A stretch of 37,775 bases of DNA, from contig NZ_BMGY01000041.1 in NCBI RefSeq assembly GCF_014640435.1, positions 1 to 37,775 of the forward strand, given 5' to 3'. The DNA is from Hymenobacter frigidus. GTDB taxonomy: Bacteria > Bacteroidota > Bacteroidia > Cytophagales > Hymenobacteraceae. Of the stretch, positions 15,724 to 23,600 are shown piece by piece. The notes beneath the pieces are model-generated. The model saw only the letters and a program-made list of their open reading frames with translations, searched no databases and was not told where the DNA came from. The position numbers were made by a program, and so were the translations under genes. Within the stretch, counting starts at the first letter, position 1. Every line of letters starts with the position of its first letter.

Positions 15724-15822
15724 ATGGAACCCTCTACGTCCTCTTCGCGCGATACCTTAATTATCAGTGTTTCGATGGCCGCCATGGTTGTGGTGGCCGT
15801 GCTGCTGTTGGTGCTACGCTAG
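15724..15822 (+). CDS. Possible 32-residue single-pass membrane protein
   Basis: ATG at 15724 to TAG at 15820-15822 encodes a short polar start (MEPSTSSSRDT), about 19 hydrophobic residues (LIISVSMAAMVVVAVLLLVL) and a final Arg, a clean one-helix layout. TAATATTG, one mismatch from the -7 consensus, lies just upstream at 15712-15719. It sits 50 bases before the lysine-rich H1-like gene and may be co-transcribed with it. No family is known, and it could be a chance frame. Confidence 0.4.
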   Translation: MEPSTSSSRDTLIISVSMAAMVVVAVLLLVLR

Positions 15823-15872
15823 TCTTTTCGGCCCTGTCGAATGGCGGGCTGTCGTTTATTTCTCTGTTGTTT

Positions 15873-16445
15873 ATGAATTCTCCCAAGAAGCTTCTCGTCG
15901 GGCAACTGGCCGAGGCTGTCGTCCCCCACCTCGGTGGTGCCGCCCACGCCAGTCGTCCCCCCAAAGCCGTAGCCAAAACCCTGCGGCAGTTGGCCAAACA
16001 GCTCACCAAGCAGCAGGGCAAGCAGGCCAAAGCGGCCGCCGTGCCCCAGCCCACCCCGCTCACGGCCAAGCGTGCCCGCAAAGCCGTAGCCAGCGAGTTG
16101 GCTACCGCGCTGCAACCTTACTTCGAAACCGCAGAAGGCTCGACCGAAAAGGCTCCCAAAAGCATCACCAAAACCGTGAAGCGGCTGGCCGCGCAAGTCG
16201 TGAAGCAACGTCGCAAGCAAGCCAAGCAAAGTGCCAAGCAAGCTAAGCAGGACGCAAAACAAACGGCTAAGGAAGCAAAGCAAGCGACCAAATTGGCTCC
16301 CGTCGCGGCTCCGGCGGTCAAGGCAGCTGCTCCTCGCGCCGCTGCTCCGCTCACCGCTCGCCGGGCCGCGGCTGTCCCCAAGCGCACCCCCGCTAAAAAG
16401 GCCACAACGGCCCCGGTTACCACAGAGGCTTCCACTGCGGAATAA
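15873..16445 (+). CDS. Lysine-rich histone H1-like protein with an internal duplication
   Basis: The 190-residue protein has two similar helical units: residues about 8-50 (LVGQLAEAVVPHL ... PKAVAKTLRQLAKQLTKQQ) and about 65-115 (VASELATALQPYF ... PKSITKTVKRLAAQVVKQR). A Lys/Gln/Ala tract with KQAKQ-type repeats and an Ala/Pro/Lys/Arg-rich tail follow. Composition suggests nucleoid binding, as in bacterial H1-like proteins, but no known domain is identified. The ATG at 15873 was chosen because the first helical unit starts there; the frame is open upstream without similarity. A long terminator follows. Confidence 0.7.
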   Translation: MNSPKKLLVGQLAEAVVPHLGGAAHASRPPKAVAKTLRQLAKQLTKQQGKQAKAAAVPQPTPLTAKRARKAVASELATALQPYFETAEGSTEKAPKSITKTVKRLAAQVVKQRRKQAKQSAKQAKQDAKQTAKEAKQATKLAPVAAPAVKAAAPRAAAPLTARRAAAVPKRTPAKKATTAPVTTEASTAE

Positions 16446-16472
16446 GTACTCTTTGAGTAGCACGTCTCCGAT

Positions 16473-16530
16473 AGCGTTATAAACAGAACAGCCCCAAATT
16501 CTCAGTTGGGGCTGTTTTGTTTATAACGCT
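16473..16530. terminator. Long bidirectional terminator
   Basis: AGCGTTATAAACA...AACAGCCCCAA pairs with TTGGGGCTGTT...TGTTTATAACGCT, about 24 bp with a one-base bulge and a short loop. It ends the H1-like gene. The next 200 bases, up to the stop of the minus-strand aminotransferase gene, hold nothing I can identify. Confidence 0.88.
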
Positions 16531-16730
16531 GGTAGTAATAGCACACGCTGAATCCCACGTAGTAATAGCGTAGAATGAGTAGTGCCCGCCTGACCCACCC
16601 AGGCCCGGCGGGGCTTATTCCTCCTCTACAGCACAAAGATACCCTGGTCAGCAAGCGCCTCAATGGGGTTTCAGCAACCGTAACCCAAGCATCATCGGAC
16701 CATAATACGACGGGCCGTGCACGGGTAGTG

Positions 16731-17888
16731 CTACAATGCTTCACGCAGCGCTTCGGCCACGCGGCGTAATTCTCCGTCTCCCATGGCCGTGCCGCTGGGC
16801 AGGCATAGGCCCCGGGCAAATAGGTCTTCGCACACGGCCCCACCATACATGGGCGCGGCGGCGAAAAGGGGCTGCAGGTGCAGCGGCTTCCAGAGCGGGC
16901 GGCTCTCGATGTTGCGGGTTTCGAGGTGTCGGCGCAGGGTTTCGGGCGTGGCGGCGGGAGCGGGATTGTCGGGGTCAGGCGGGCTGAGCAAGACGGTGGT
17001 GAGCCAGCGGTTGGAGCGGCTGCCGGCAGGCTCCGGGGTCAGGGCCACCGTGAGGCCGGGCACCGTGGCGAGGTGCTCGCGGTACCAGTCAAAAATCTGG
17101 CGGCGGCGCTTCACGCGCTCGGGCAGCAGCTCCATCTGGCCGCGGCCGATGCCGGCCAGGATGTTGCTCAGGCGGTAGTTGTAGCCCAGCTCCGAGTGTT
17201 GGTAGTGGGGCGCATCGTCCTTGGCCTGCGTGGCCAGGAAGCGGGCTTTTTCGGCCAGTGCCTGGTTGTCGGTCACGAGGGCCCCGCCGCCGCTGGTGGT
17301 CAGAATCTTGTTGCCATTAAACGAGAATACGCCTACCTGCCCGAAGCCGCCCAGCGGTTGCTGCTCCCATTCCGAACCCAGGGCTTCGGCCGCGTCTTCG
17401 AGAATGGGAATGTTGAACTCTTTAGCCAAGGCCAGGATTTCGGGGAGCCGGGCGGGCATGCCGTAGAGGTGCACCAGGATGAGCGCCCGGGGTTTTTTGC
17501 CCTTGGCCAGGCGGTCAAGAATGGCTTCGCGCAGGCGCTCGGGGCAGATGTTCCAGGTGTCCGGCTCACTGTCGACAAATACGGGCGTAGCGCCGAGGTA
17601 CACAATGGGATTGGCCGTGGCTACAAACGTGAACGATGGGCACAGCACCTCGTCGCCCGGCCCCACGCCCAGCAAAATCAGCCCCAGGTGAATGCCCGCC
17701 GTGCCCGAGTTCAGGGCCACGCAATGCGGCACGCCCACCGCCGCGCAAATGTCGGCCTCAAAGCCCGTGATGTTGGGACCGGCCGGGGCCACCCAGTTGT
17801 CCTCAATAGCCTTGTGCACGTAGTTCAGCTCGTGCCGGCCGAGGTGGGGGGGAGAGAGGTAGAGACGGTCGTAATCCTGGCTGCGCAT
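16731..17888 (-). CDS. DegT/DnrJ/EryC1/StrS sugar aminotransferase (PglE-like)
   Basis: A 385-residue PLP aminotransferase acting on nucleotide-linked keto-sugars. Features include YLSPPHLGRHELNYV at the start, NSGTAGIHLGLILLGVGPGDEV (60-81), the PLP-binding Asp165 in LEDAAEALG, the Schiff-base Lys194 in FSFNGNKILTTSGGGAL, and GYNYRLSNILAGIGRGQ. This sub-type includes UDP-4-amino-sugar transaminases such as PglE of bacillosamine synthesis. It is the third gene after sugar-transferase and acetyltransferase genes on the same strand, which supports a role in glycan precursor synthesis. The sugar actually made is unknown. Confidence 0.92.
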   Translation of the reverse strand: MRSQDYDRLYLSPPHLGRHELNYVHKAIEDNWVAPAGPNITGFEADICAAVGVPHCVALNSGTAGIHLGLILLGVGPGDEVLCPSFTFVATANPIVYLGATPVFVDSEPDTWNICPERLREAILDRLAKGKKPRALILVHLYGMPARLPEILALAKEFNIPILEDAAEALGSEWEQQPLGGFGQVGVFSFNGNKILTTSGGGALVTDNQALAEKARFLATQAKDDAPHYQHSELGYNYRLSNILAGIGRGQMELLPERVKRRRQIFDWYREHLATVPGLTVALTPEPAGSRSNRWLTTVLLSPPDPDNPAPAATPETLRRHLETRNIESRPLWKPLHLQPLFAAAPMYGGAVCEDLFARGLCLPSGTAMGDGELRRVAEALREAL

Positions 17889-17893
17889 GGGGT

Positions 17894-17988
17894 GAGTTAT
17901 TAATTATGAGTCAGGAGTTATGAGTTAGCAGTCTAGGAATGAGGAGATGAGCTCAATTCATAATTCCTGACTCATAACTCATAACTCC
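17894..17988. repeat. Inverted repeat of GAGTTATGAGTTATGAGTCAGGA type
   Basis: The left arm 17894-17926 and right arm 17955-17988 are inverted copies of about 33 bases with four or five mismatches. It fills the gap between the PglD-like and PglE-like genes and reaches into the 3' end of the PglD-like gene, supplying its last codons and TGA stop. Confidence 0.75.
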
Positions 17989-18664
17989 GCACCGGCTTCG
18001 CCGGTACGCCCACAGCGGTGATATTGGCGGGTAAGTCGCGCACGGCCACCGCGCCGGCTCCCACAATGGTATGTTCCCCAATGCGCACGCCCTGGATGAC
18101 GGTGGCATTCGTGCCCAGGTATACGCCCTGTGCCAGTTGGGCCGCGCCGCTCACGTTGGCGTGGGGCATGAGGGAGCAGAAATCGCCCAGCGAGGCATCG
18201 TGTCCCACCGTGCAGCCCAGATTGAGCAGCACGAAACGCCCCAGGGCGATGTCGCAGGTCAGAATGCAGCCTTGCTGGATGATGCAGCCCTCGCCGACTG
18301 CGATGCGCTGGGCCGGTTGCAGGGTTACCCTGGGGTGTACCAGCGGCGGAAAACTCAGGTGGGCCGCAGTCAGCCGAGCGACCACGGCCGCCCGGCTGGC
18401 GGAGCTGCCCACGGCCACGACCACGGCCAGCGGCTCAGCCACCGCGTTGAGGTCGGCGCTGGTACCCAGGTAGGGGAGGCCCGCTACGGTGGGCGTGTTG
18501 GGCGCTTGGTCGTCGTAGAAGCCACGCACCTGCCAGGTAGGCTGGGCTTCGTTGAGCTGCTGGAGCAGCAGCAAAATCTCGCGGCCCAACCCGCCCGCCC
18601 CAAAAATGACGAGTGGCGGGACAGCCTCGGTAATGTCGTAATCAGAAAAAAATAGCTGGGTCAT
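17972..18664 (-). CDS. Sugar O/N-acyltransferase, NeuD/PglD family
   Basis: The 230-residue protein has an N-terminal nucleotide-sugar binding Rossmann-like domain (PLVIFGAGGLGREI at 17-30, GFYDD at 48-52). A C-terminal left-handed beta-helix of hexapeptide repeats follows, with the catalytic His155 in TVGHDASLG and the closing GVPAKPVR. PglD acetylates UDP-4-amino-sugars; NeuD O-acetylates sialic acid. Between a PglC-like and a PglE-like gene, the PglD role is the better guess. It starts 8 bases after the sugar-transferase stop. The last residues (SYEL) and stop are encoded by an inverted repeat. Confidence 0.9.
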   Translation of the reverse strand: MTQLFFSDYDITEAVPPLVIFGAGGLGREILLLLQQLNEAQPTWQVRGFYDDQAPNTPTVAGLPYLGTSADLNAVAEPLAVVVAVGSSASRAAVVARLTAAHLSFPPLVHPRVTLQPAQRIAVGEGCIIQQGCILTCDIALGRFVLLNLGCTVGHDASLGDFCSLMPHANVSGAAQLAQGVYLGTNATVIQGVRIGEHTIVGAGAVAVRDLPANITAVGVPAKPVRSYEL

Positions 18665-18672
18665 ACAGTAAT

Positions 18673-19314
18673 CTACGAGGAAAGCGGTGGGGGCGGGCTG
18701 CCCCGAAAAGCCGTGGTGGTGGCCTGGCCGGGCGTGGCTACGCCGCTACTACGCAGCACCCGGCCGGCGGTGCGCCACAAAATGGTCAGGTCCAGCCAGA
18801 AGGAAACGTGGTCAACGTACCACCCATCGTAGGCGAATTTTTCTTCCCAGGAAATGGCGTTGCGGCCATTCACCTGGGCCCAGCCGGTGAGGCCGGGGCG
18901 CACGGTGTGGCGGCGGGCCTGGGTGGGCGAGTACAGGGGCAGGTATTCGGGCAGCAGCGGGCGGGGGCCCACCAGGCTGAGGTCGCCGCGCAGAATGTTC
19001 CAGAGTTGAGGCAGTTCGTCGAGCGAAGTGGCGCGGAGCCAGCGGCCCAGCGGCGGCAGGCGCTGGGTATCGGGCAGCAAGTGGCCGGCGGTATCGCGGG
19101 CGTTGGTCATAGTTTGCAGCTTGTAGAGCGTGAACAGCTGCCCGTGCCAGCCCGGCCGGGCCTGCCGGAACAGCCAGTGCCCCCGGTTCTGAATGGCCGC
19201 CAGCCCGGCCGCGCCCGCCAGCAGCGGCAGCGCGAGCAGCAGCAGCGGGAGGGCCAGCGCTACATCAAGCAGGCGCTTGCCGTGGCGGGTGTAAAAAGAA
19301 TCGGGAGCAGACAC
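18673..19314 (-). CDS. Bacterial sugar transferase, PglC-like phosphoglycosyl transferase
   Basis: A 213-residue monotopic phosphoglycosyl transferase that moves a sugar-1-phosphate onto undecaprenyl phosphate at the inner membrane. It has the N-terminal re-entrant hydrophobic helix (LLDVALALPLLLLALPLLAG), YKLQTM, the catalytic dyad Asp99-Glu100 in SLDELPQLWNILRGDLSLVG, GPRPLLPEY and RPGLTGWAQVNGRN. The short length without extra membrane helices is PglC type rather than WbaP type. A GTG at 19312-19314 is the likely start; a longer frame overlaps the ispE coding start. It leads a three-gene run with the PglD- and PglE-like genes. Confidence 0.88.
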   Translation of the reverse strand: MSAPDSFYTRHGKRLLDVALALPLLLLALPLLAGAAGLAAIQNRGHWLFRQARPGWHGQLFTLYKLQTMTNARDTAGHLLPDTQRLPPLGRWLRATSLDELPQLWNILRGDLSLVGPRPLLPEYLPLYSPTQARRHTVRPGLTGWAQVNGRNAISWEEKFAYDGWYVDHVSFWLDLTILWRTAGRVLRSSGVATPGQATTTAFRGSPPPPLSS

Positions 19315-19324
19315 GACGTAAAAG

Positions 19325-19332
19325 TACCTTTG
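19325..19332 (+). promoter_or_regulatory. Candidate -7 element for ispE
   Basis: TACCTTTG matches TAnnTTTG 30 bases before the ispE ATG. No TTG is seen at the expected -33 position. It lies in the 48-base gap between ispE and the divergent sugar-transferase gene. Confidence 0.45.
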
Positions 19333-19362
19333 CCGCCGCAGGCTTTGGCTTGCGCCCTGCCC

Positions 19363-20187
19363 ATGCTCGTCTTCCCCAACGCCAAGCTCAACCTCGGCCT
19401 CTACGTTACCGAGCGCCGCCCCGACGGCTTCCACACCCTCGAATCAGTGTTTGTCCCCTTGCCCTGGACTGATGCGCTGGAGCTGCTGCCCGCTCCGGCC
19501 GGCCAGTCGGAAACCAGTATCATGCTCACCGGTCGGCCCATCCCCGGCGACCCGGCCACCAACCTCTGCGTGCGGGCCTATGCGCTGCTGCAAGCCGATT
19601 TCCCGCAGCTGCCCGCGGTGCAGCTCTACCTGCACAAAATAGTGCCCATCGGCGCGGGCCTGGGCGGCGGCTCGGCCGATGCCGCCTTCGCCCTCAAGGC
19701 GGCCAACGAGCTATTCGGGCTGAAGCTGACCGTGGAAAGCCTGGAAAGCTACGCCCGCCGCCTAGGTTCCGACTGCGCGTTTTTTATCCGGAACAAACCG
19801 GTACTGGCCGTAGAGCGCGGCGATGTATTCGAAGAAATTGACTTGAATCTGGACGGGACGGCTTGCGTGGTAGTTTACCCCAACTTGCATATTGGTACAG
19901 CCGAGGCTTACGCCCACATCCGGCCCCAGCAGCCGGCGCACCCATTGCGGGCAGCCCTGGCCCAGCCCATAAGCACCTGGCGCGGCACGGTTAGCAACGA
20001 CTTTGAAACGGCCCTCACGCCCAGCTACCCAGTCCTGGCGGAGATAAAGCAGCAGCTTTATGCGGCCGGCGCGGCTTATGCCAGCCTGTCGGGCTCAGGC
20101 TCGGCCGTGTACGGGCTGTGGGCCAATGGTGAGCCAGCGGCAACGACGTGGCCCGTGGAGTATACCGTTTGGCGAGGGGTACTCTAA
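19363..20187 (+). CDS. ispE: 4-diphosphocytidyl-2-C-methyl-D-erythritol kinase
   Basis: IspE phosphorylates CDP-methylerythritol in the MEP pathway to isoprenoid precursors. The 274-residue GHMP kinase shows FPNAKLNLGLYVTERRPDG (4-22), the ATP loop PIGAGLGGGSADAAF (95-109), LGSDCAFFI and the C-terminal SLSGSGSAVYG. The ATG at 19363 fits the family start. A longer upstream frame is antisense to the sugar-transferase gene and is not coding. The stop overlaps the convergent transporter gene's stop by four bases, with no terminator hairpin between them. Confidence 0.96.
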   Translation: MLVFPNAKLNLGLYVTERRPDGFHTLESVFVPLPWTDALELLPAPAGQSETSIMLTGRPIPGDPATNLCVRAYALLQADFPQLPAVQLYLHKIVPIGAGLGGGSADAAFALKAANELFGLKLTVESLESYARRLGSDCAFFIRNKPVLAVERGDVFEEIDLNLDGTACVVVYPNLHIGTAEAYAHIRPQQPAHPLRAALAQPISTWRGTVSNDFETALTPSYPVLAEIKQQLYAAGAAYASLSGSGSAVYGLWANGEPAATTWPVEYTVWRGVL

Positions 20188-21095
20188 ACTGGCATGGGCG
20201 GCGCGAGAGCTGGTTGCTTATCCTTCATCAGCCGCGCTACCAGCGGATGAATCAGGACGCTGAGCACGATGAGCAGCGTGCCCCAATAGAAGCCCGGGGC
20301 CATGCGCTCCTGGCTGCCGAACACCAGCACCGCCAGTCCGATGCCGTATACCGGCTCCAGATTAATGGTCAGATTTACGGCGAAAGGGGAGAGGCGCTTC
20401 ATTAATTCAACCGAAGTCGAAAACGCGTAGACCGTGCACACGCCGGCCAGCACCGCCAGCCAGAGCCAGTCGTAGCCGTGCCAGGCCAGCTGCAAGCCTT
20501 GCCCTTGGGTGAAATAGTGGCTGTAGACCGGGAAGAACAACACGATACTCAGGCAAGCCCCCAGCATTTCGTAGAACGTGAGCCGCAGCGGCGGATGGGT
20601 CTTAATCAGCTTGGCATTGAGCACGCTGAACAGGGCCGACAACCCCGCCGAAACCACTGCCACACCCAGGCCCAGTAGCTGGTCCAGCTCCGCCTGACTC
20701 ACCAGGTACAGCCCCACCATCGTAATCAGGCCCAGGCCTACCTCGTAGCCGCGCACCCGCCGCCACAGCAGAAGCGGCTCCAGCAAGGACGTCCAGAGTG
20801 CCAGCGTGGCCAGACCCGCCAGGCACACGCTCACCGACGAGAGCCGCGCCGCCAGAAAAAAGGTAATCCAGTGCACCGCCACCAGTGCGCCCACGCCCAG
20901 CAGCCGCAGCATCTGGCCCGTTGGAATGCGCCACTGCTGCCCCCGCGCCACCAGTAGCACCGCCAGGCCGGCCGCTGCCAGCAGCGTGCGCCAGAACACC
21001 AGCTCTACCGGCGGCACCGTCAGCAGCTTGCCCAATATGGCCGTGAAGCCCCAAAGGAGCACAATGAAATGAAGCTTGAGGTAGTCGCGAAGCAA
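20184..21095 (-). CDS. DMT (EamA) family membrane transporter
   Basis: The 303-residue protein has ten predicted transmembrane helices as two five-helix EamA repeats (first from HFIVLLWGFTAILGKLL, second from GLGVAVVSAGLSALFSVLNAKL). The C-terminal repeat ends with the familiar NLEPVYGIGLAVLVFGSQE. Family members export amino acids, purines or other metabolites; the substrate cannot be told. It converges on ispE with a four-base overlap of stop codons. A REPIN-like repeat lies 34 bases upstream of the start. Confidence 0.9.
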   Translation of the reverse strand: MLRDYLKLHFIVLLWGFTAILGKLLTVPPVELVFWRTLLAAAGLAVLLVARGQQWRIPTGQMLRLLGVGALVAVHWITFFLAARLSSVSVCLAGLATLALWTSLLEPLLLWRRVRGYEVGLGLITMVGLYLVSQAELDQLLGLGVAVVSAGLSALFSVLNAKLIKTHPPLRLTFYEMLGACLSIVLFFPVYSHYFTQGQGLQLAWHGYDWLWLAVLAGVCTVYAFSTSVELMKRLSPFAVNLTINLEPVYGIGLAVLVFGSQERMAPGFYWGTLLIVLSVLIHPLVARLMKDKQPALAPPMPV

Positions 21096-21129
21096 GGGAA
21101 AGACGAGTAAATGGAAATGAATTAAAGAA

Positions 21130-21230
21130 GCACGTCATGCTGAGCTTGTCGAAGCATCTCTACCGCGTGACTAACCCAATCGTTGCAACGAAGCGGTAGA
21201 GATGCATCGACAAGCTCAGCATGACCGTGC
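21130..21230. repeat. REPIN-like inverted repeat, copy B
   Basis: The arms begin GCACGTCATGCTGAGCTTGTCG and its inverse, about 38 bases each, around a loop of about 25 bases. Both arms carry TTGT/ACAA where copy A has CGAAGC/GCTTCG, so the change is paired. It lies between the start of the DMT transporter gene and the end of the LptG-like gene. Confidence 0.9.
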
Positions 21231-21264
21231 TTTTTTCGCAAACCCATCAGCCCGCCAATCAAAC

Positions 21265-22344
21265 CTACTTCGGCACAAATCGGTACAGCGCCAGCCCGAT
21301 GACTGAAAATACCGTCGTGGGAATCCAGGCCGCTATCAACGGCGAGAGACTGCCTACCTGCGCCAGGTTTCGGCTCAGCATGACGAAGATGATGAATACG
21401 AAGGCCAGCACAAAGCCCAGCGCGATTTGTCCGCCCACGCCGGCCCGCGACTTGCGGGCGCTGAGCGTGACACCAATGAGCGTGAGCACCACGATGGCGA
21501 AGGGGTAGGAATATCGCTCGTATTTCTCGCTCAGGTAGAGCTGGGTGTCGTCGGCCCCGCGCTCAATTTTGGTCTGGATAGAGGCGTTGAGCTCGGGTAA
21601 AGTCAGGGTTTCGGCCACCTTGTAGTTGCTGGCGAAATCCTTCGGAAACAGATTCAGGGTCGTGTCGCGGGCAGGCACGGTTTGCAGCATCTCATCCTGC
21701 GGGCCGCGAAAGGTGCGCACTAGCTGCGGCGACAAATGCCACACGTGCTTGGTCGAATCCCAGGTGATGGCATCGGCGGTCAGGCGGCGGCGCAGCACGG
21801 TGCCGTCCACGGTTTCGAGGGCGAAATGAAAGCCAATGTTGCTCGTGTTGTCATAGCTTTCCATGTACACGTAGCTGCGCGGCCCAATCTTGATGTGCAC
21901 GTTGCGCCCCTGAAACCGGTAGGGCAATTTGATGTAAGCCCGCTCAAACGCTACCCGCGATTTATTGCCCACCGGCAGCACCCAGCCAATCAGCCCGAAG
22001 ATGAGCAGGCCCACCACGCTGCCACCCATGGCATAAGGCAGCATCAGGCGCTTAAAACTGACTCCACTGGCCAGAATAGCCACAATTTCGGTGCGCGCCG
22101 CCAACTGAGCCGTCACAAATACCACGGCAATAAAGATGGTAATCGGCGAAAGCAGGTTGGCGAAATACGGAAACAGGTACAGGTAATAGCCGAAGACAAT
22201 TTTCGACATCGACAGATTATGCTGAATAAAATCGTCGTTTTTCTCCGTGAAATCAATGACGCAAATCACCGACACGAGAATAACCACCGAGAAGAAAAAC
22301 GCGGCGAGAAATTTCTTGATGATGTATTTGTCGAGGATATTCAT
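21265..22344 (-). CDS. LptF/LptG family permease (YjgP/YjgQ)
   Basis: The 359-residue inner-membrane protein belongs to the permease pair that, with LptB, extracts lipopolysaccharide for transport to the outer membrane. It has an N-terminal helix starting MNILDKYIIKKFLAAFFFS, three N-terminal helices including the conserved ASGVSFKRLMLPYAMGGSVVG, a large periplasmic beta domain (about 130-265) and three C-terminal helices from YSYPFAIVVLTLIGVTLSARK. It lies directly downstream of tgt on the same strand. Whether it is LptF or LptG cannot be settled here. Confidence 0.9.
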   Translation of the reverse strand: MNILDKYIIKKFLAAFFFSVVILVSVICVIDFTEKNDDFIQHNLSMSKIVFGYYLYLFPYFANLLSPITIFIAVVFVTAQLAARTEIVAILASGVSFKRLMLPYAMGGSVVGLLIFGLIGWVLPVGNKSRVAFERAYIKLPYRFQGRNVHIKIGPRSYVYMESYDNTSNIGFHFALETVDGTVLRRRLTADAITWDSTKHVWHLSPQLVRTFRGPQDEMLQTVPARDTTLNLFPKDFASNYKVAETLTLPELNASIQTKIERGADDTQLYLSEKYERYSYPFAIVVLTLIGVTLSARKSRAGVGGQIALGFVLAFVFIIFVMLSRNLAQVGSLSPLIAAWIPTTVFSVIGLALYRFVPK

Positions 22345-22350
22345 TTAGAA

Positions 22351-22435
22351 TAATTAAAAATTAAAAATGAAGAATTAAAAAGATTGTCGTTGATTGAACC
22401 GCTCTTTAATTTTTAATCCCTCATTTTTAATTGAC
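22351..22435. repeat. AT-rich inverted repeat filling the tgt-lptG-like gap
   Basis: AATTAAAAATTAAAAATGAAG-type sequence at 22351-22382 is repeated inverted at 22402-22435 with several mismatches. It occupies the gap exactly, ending at the tgt stop. A related half copy follows rnc at 37664-37692. Confidence 0.65.
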
Positions 22436-23566
22436 TTACAGCCGGGTCATTACTTGCTTTACCATCCGCTCTTTCCAGGGGCCAAACGTACCGGCAATGA
22501 TTTCCTTGCGCGCCTCTTTCACCAGCCACAGATAAAAGGCCAGGTTATGAGCCGAGGCGATTTGCGGCCCCAGCATCTCCTGGCACTGGAAGAGGTGGCG
22601 TAAGTAAGCCCGCGAATAGAAGGAGCTGGCGGCTCCCTCCAAGGCGGGGTCAATGGGCGTGAAGTCGGTCGCCCATTTTTTGTTGGTCACGTTCATAATG
22701 CCCTGCGTGGTGAACAGCATGCCGTTGCGGGCGTTGCGGGTCGGCATCACGCAGTCGAACATGTCCACGCCCAGCGCGATATTTTCCAGAATGTTGGCCG
22801 GCGTGCCCACGCCCATCAGGTAGCGGGGCTTATCCTTGGGCAGAATGTCGCAGACCAGCTCGGTCATTTCGTACATCAGCTCAGCCGGCTCGCCCACGCT
22901 CAGGCCGCCAATGGCGTTGCCCTCGCGTCCCTGTTCGGCAATAAACTCGGCCGACTTAATGCGCAAATCCTTGAACGTGCTGCCCTGCACAATCGGGAAC
23001 AGGGCCTGCTGGTACCCATACAGTCCTTCGGTGCTGTCGAAGCGCTCGATGCAGCGCTTCAGCCAGCGGTGGGTCATATCGAGCGAGCGGGCGGCGTAGT
23101 CGTATTCGCAGGGCCAGGGCGTGCACTCGTCAAAAGCCATGATAATATCGGCCCCGATGACCCGCTGAATGTCCATCACGCCCTCCGGCGAGAATAAATG
23201 CTGACTGCCATCGATGTGGGAGCGGAATTTCACGCCCTCTTCCTTAATCTTGCGGGTGTTCGAAAGCGAGTACACCTGGTAGCCGCCCGAATCGGTGAGC
23301 ATAGGCCGGTCCCAGCCATTGAACTTGTGCAGGCCACCGGCCGCGCGCAACACGTCCAGCCCCGGCCGCAGGTACAGGTGGTAGGTATTACCGAGGATAA
23401 TCTGGGCCTTCACGTCCTCCTTCAGCGTGGCCTGCGACACGGCTTTAACGGTGCCGGCCGTGCCGACGGGCATAAAAATAGGTGTTTCAACAACCCCGTG
23501 GGCGGTTTCGAGGCGGCCGGCGCGGGCCTTGGTGGCGGGGTCTTGGGCGAGAAGGTCGAAGGTCAT
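22436..23566 (-). CDS. tgt: tRNA-guanine transglycosylase (queuosine pathway)
   Basis: TGT swaps guanine 34 for preQ1 in tRNAs with GUN anticodons. The 376-residue protein shows DSGGYQVYSL (Asp92), MAFDECTPWPCEYD, AIGGLSVGEPAELMYEM, and GVDMFDCVMPTRNARNG with the nucleophilic Asp. The usual zinc motif CxCxxC before YxRAYLRHL is missing: residues 306-316 have no Cys, although the later His (HNLAFYLW) remains. I recall that other Bacteroidota TGTs share this, so it may be a lineage trait rather than a defect. It precedes the LptG-like gene. A REPIN-like repeat lies between it and its -7 element. Confidence 0.95.
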   Translation of the reverse strand: MTFDLLAQDPATKARAGRLETAHGVVETPIFMPVGTAGTVKAVSQATLKEDVKAQIILGNTYHLYLRPGLDVLRAAGGLHKFNGWDRPMLTDSGGYQVYSLSNTRKIKEEGVKFRSHIDGSQHLFSPEGVMDIQRVIGADIIMAFDECTPWPCEYDYAARSLDMTHRWLKRCIERFDSTEGLYGYQQALFPIVQGSTFKDLRIKSAEFIAEQGREGNAIGGLSVGEPAELMYEMTELVCDILPKDKPRYLMGVGTPANILENIALGVDMFDCVMPTRNARNGMLFTTQGIMNVTNKKWATDFTPIDPALEGAASSFYSRAYLRHLFQCQEMLGPQIASAHNLAFYLWLVKEARKEIIAGTFGPWKERMVKQVMTRL

Positions 23567-23600
23567 GTAGGTGCAGAGAGCTAAGAGTAGAAAATATACA

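Noticed and set aside
16502..16846. Minus-strand 114-codon frame overlapping the aminotransferase 3' end
   Set aside because: Mostly overlaps the terminator and the real gene in another frame; composition is not protein-like.
16878..17903. Plus-strand open frame of 341 codons opposite the aminotransferase
   Set aside because: Antisense shadow; composition is His/Gly/Val-rich and the real gene is conserved on the minus strand.
18808..19362. Upstream extension of ispE on the plus strand
   Set aside because: It is antisense to the sugar-transferase gene; the GHMP kinase start lies at 19363 next to a -7 element.
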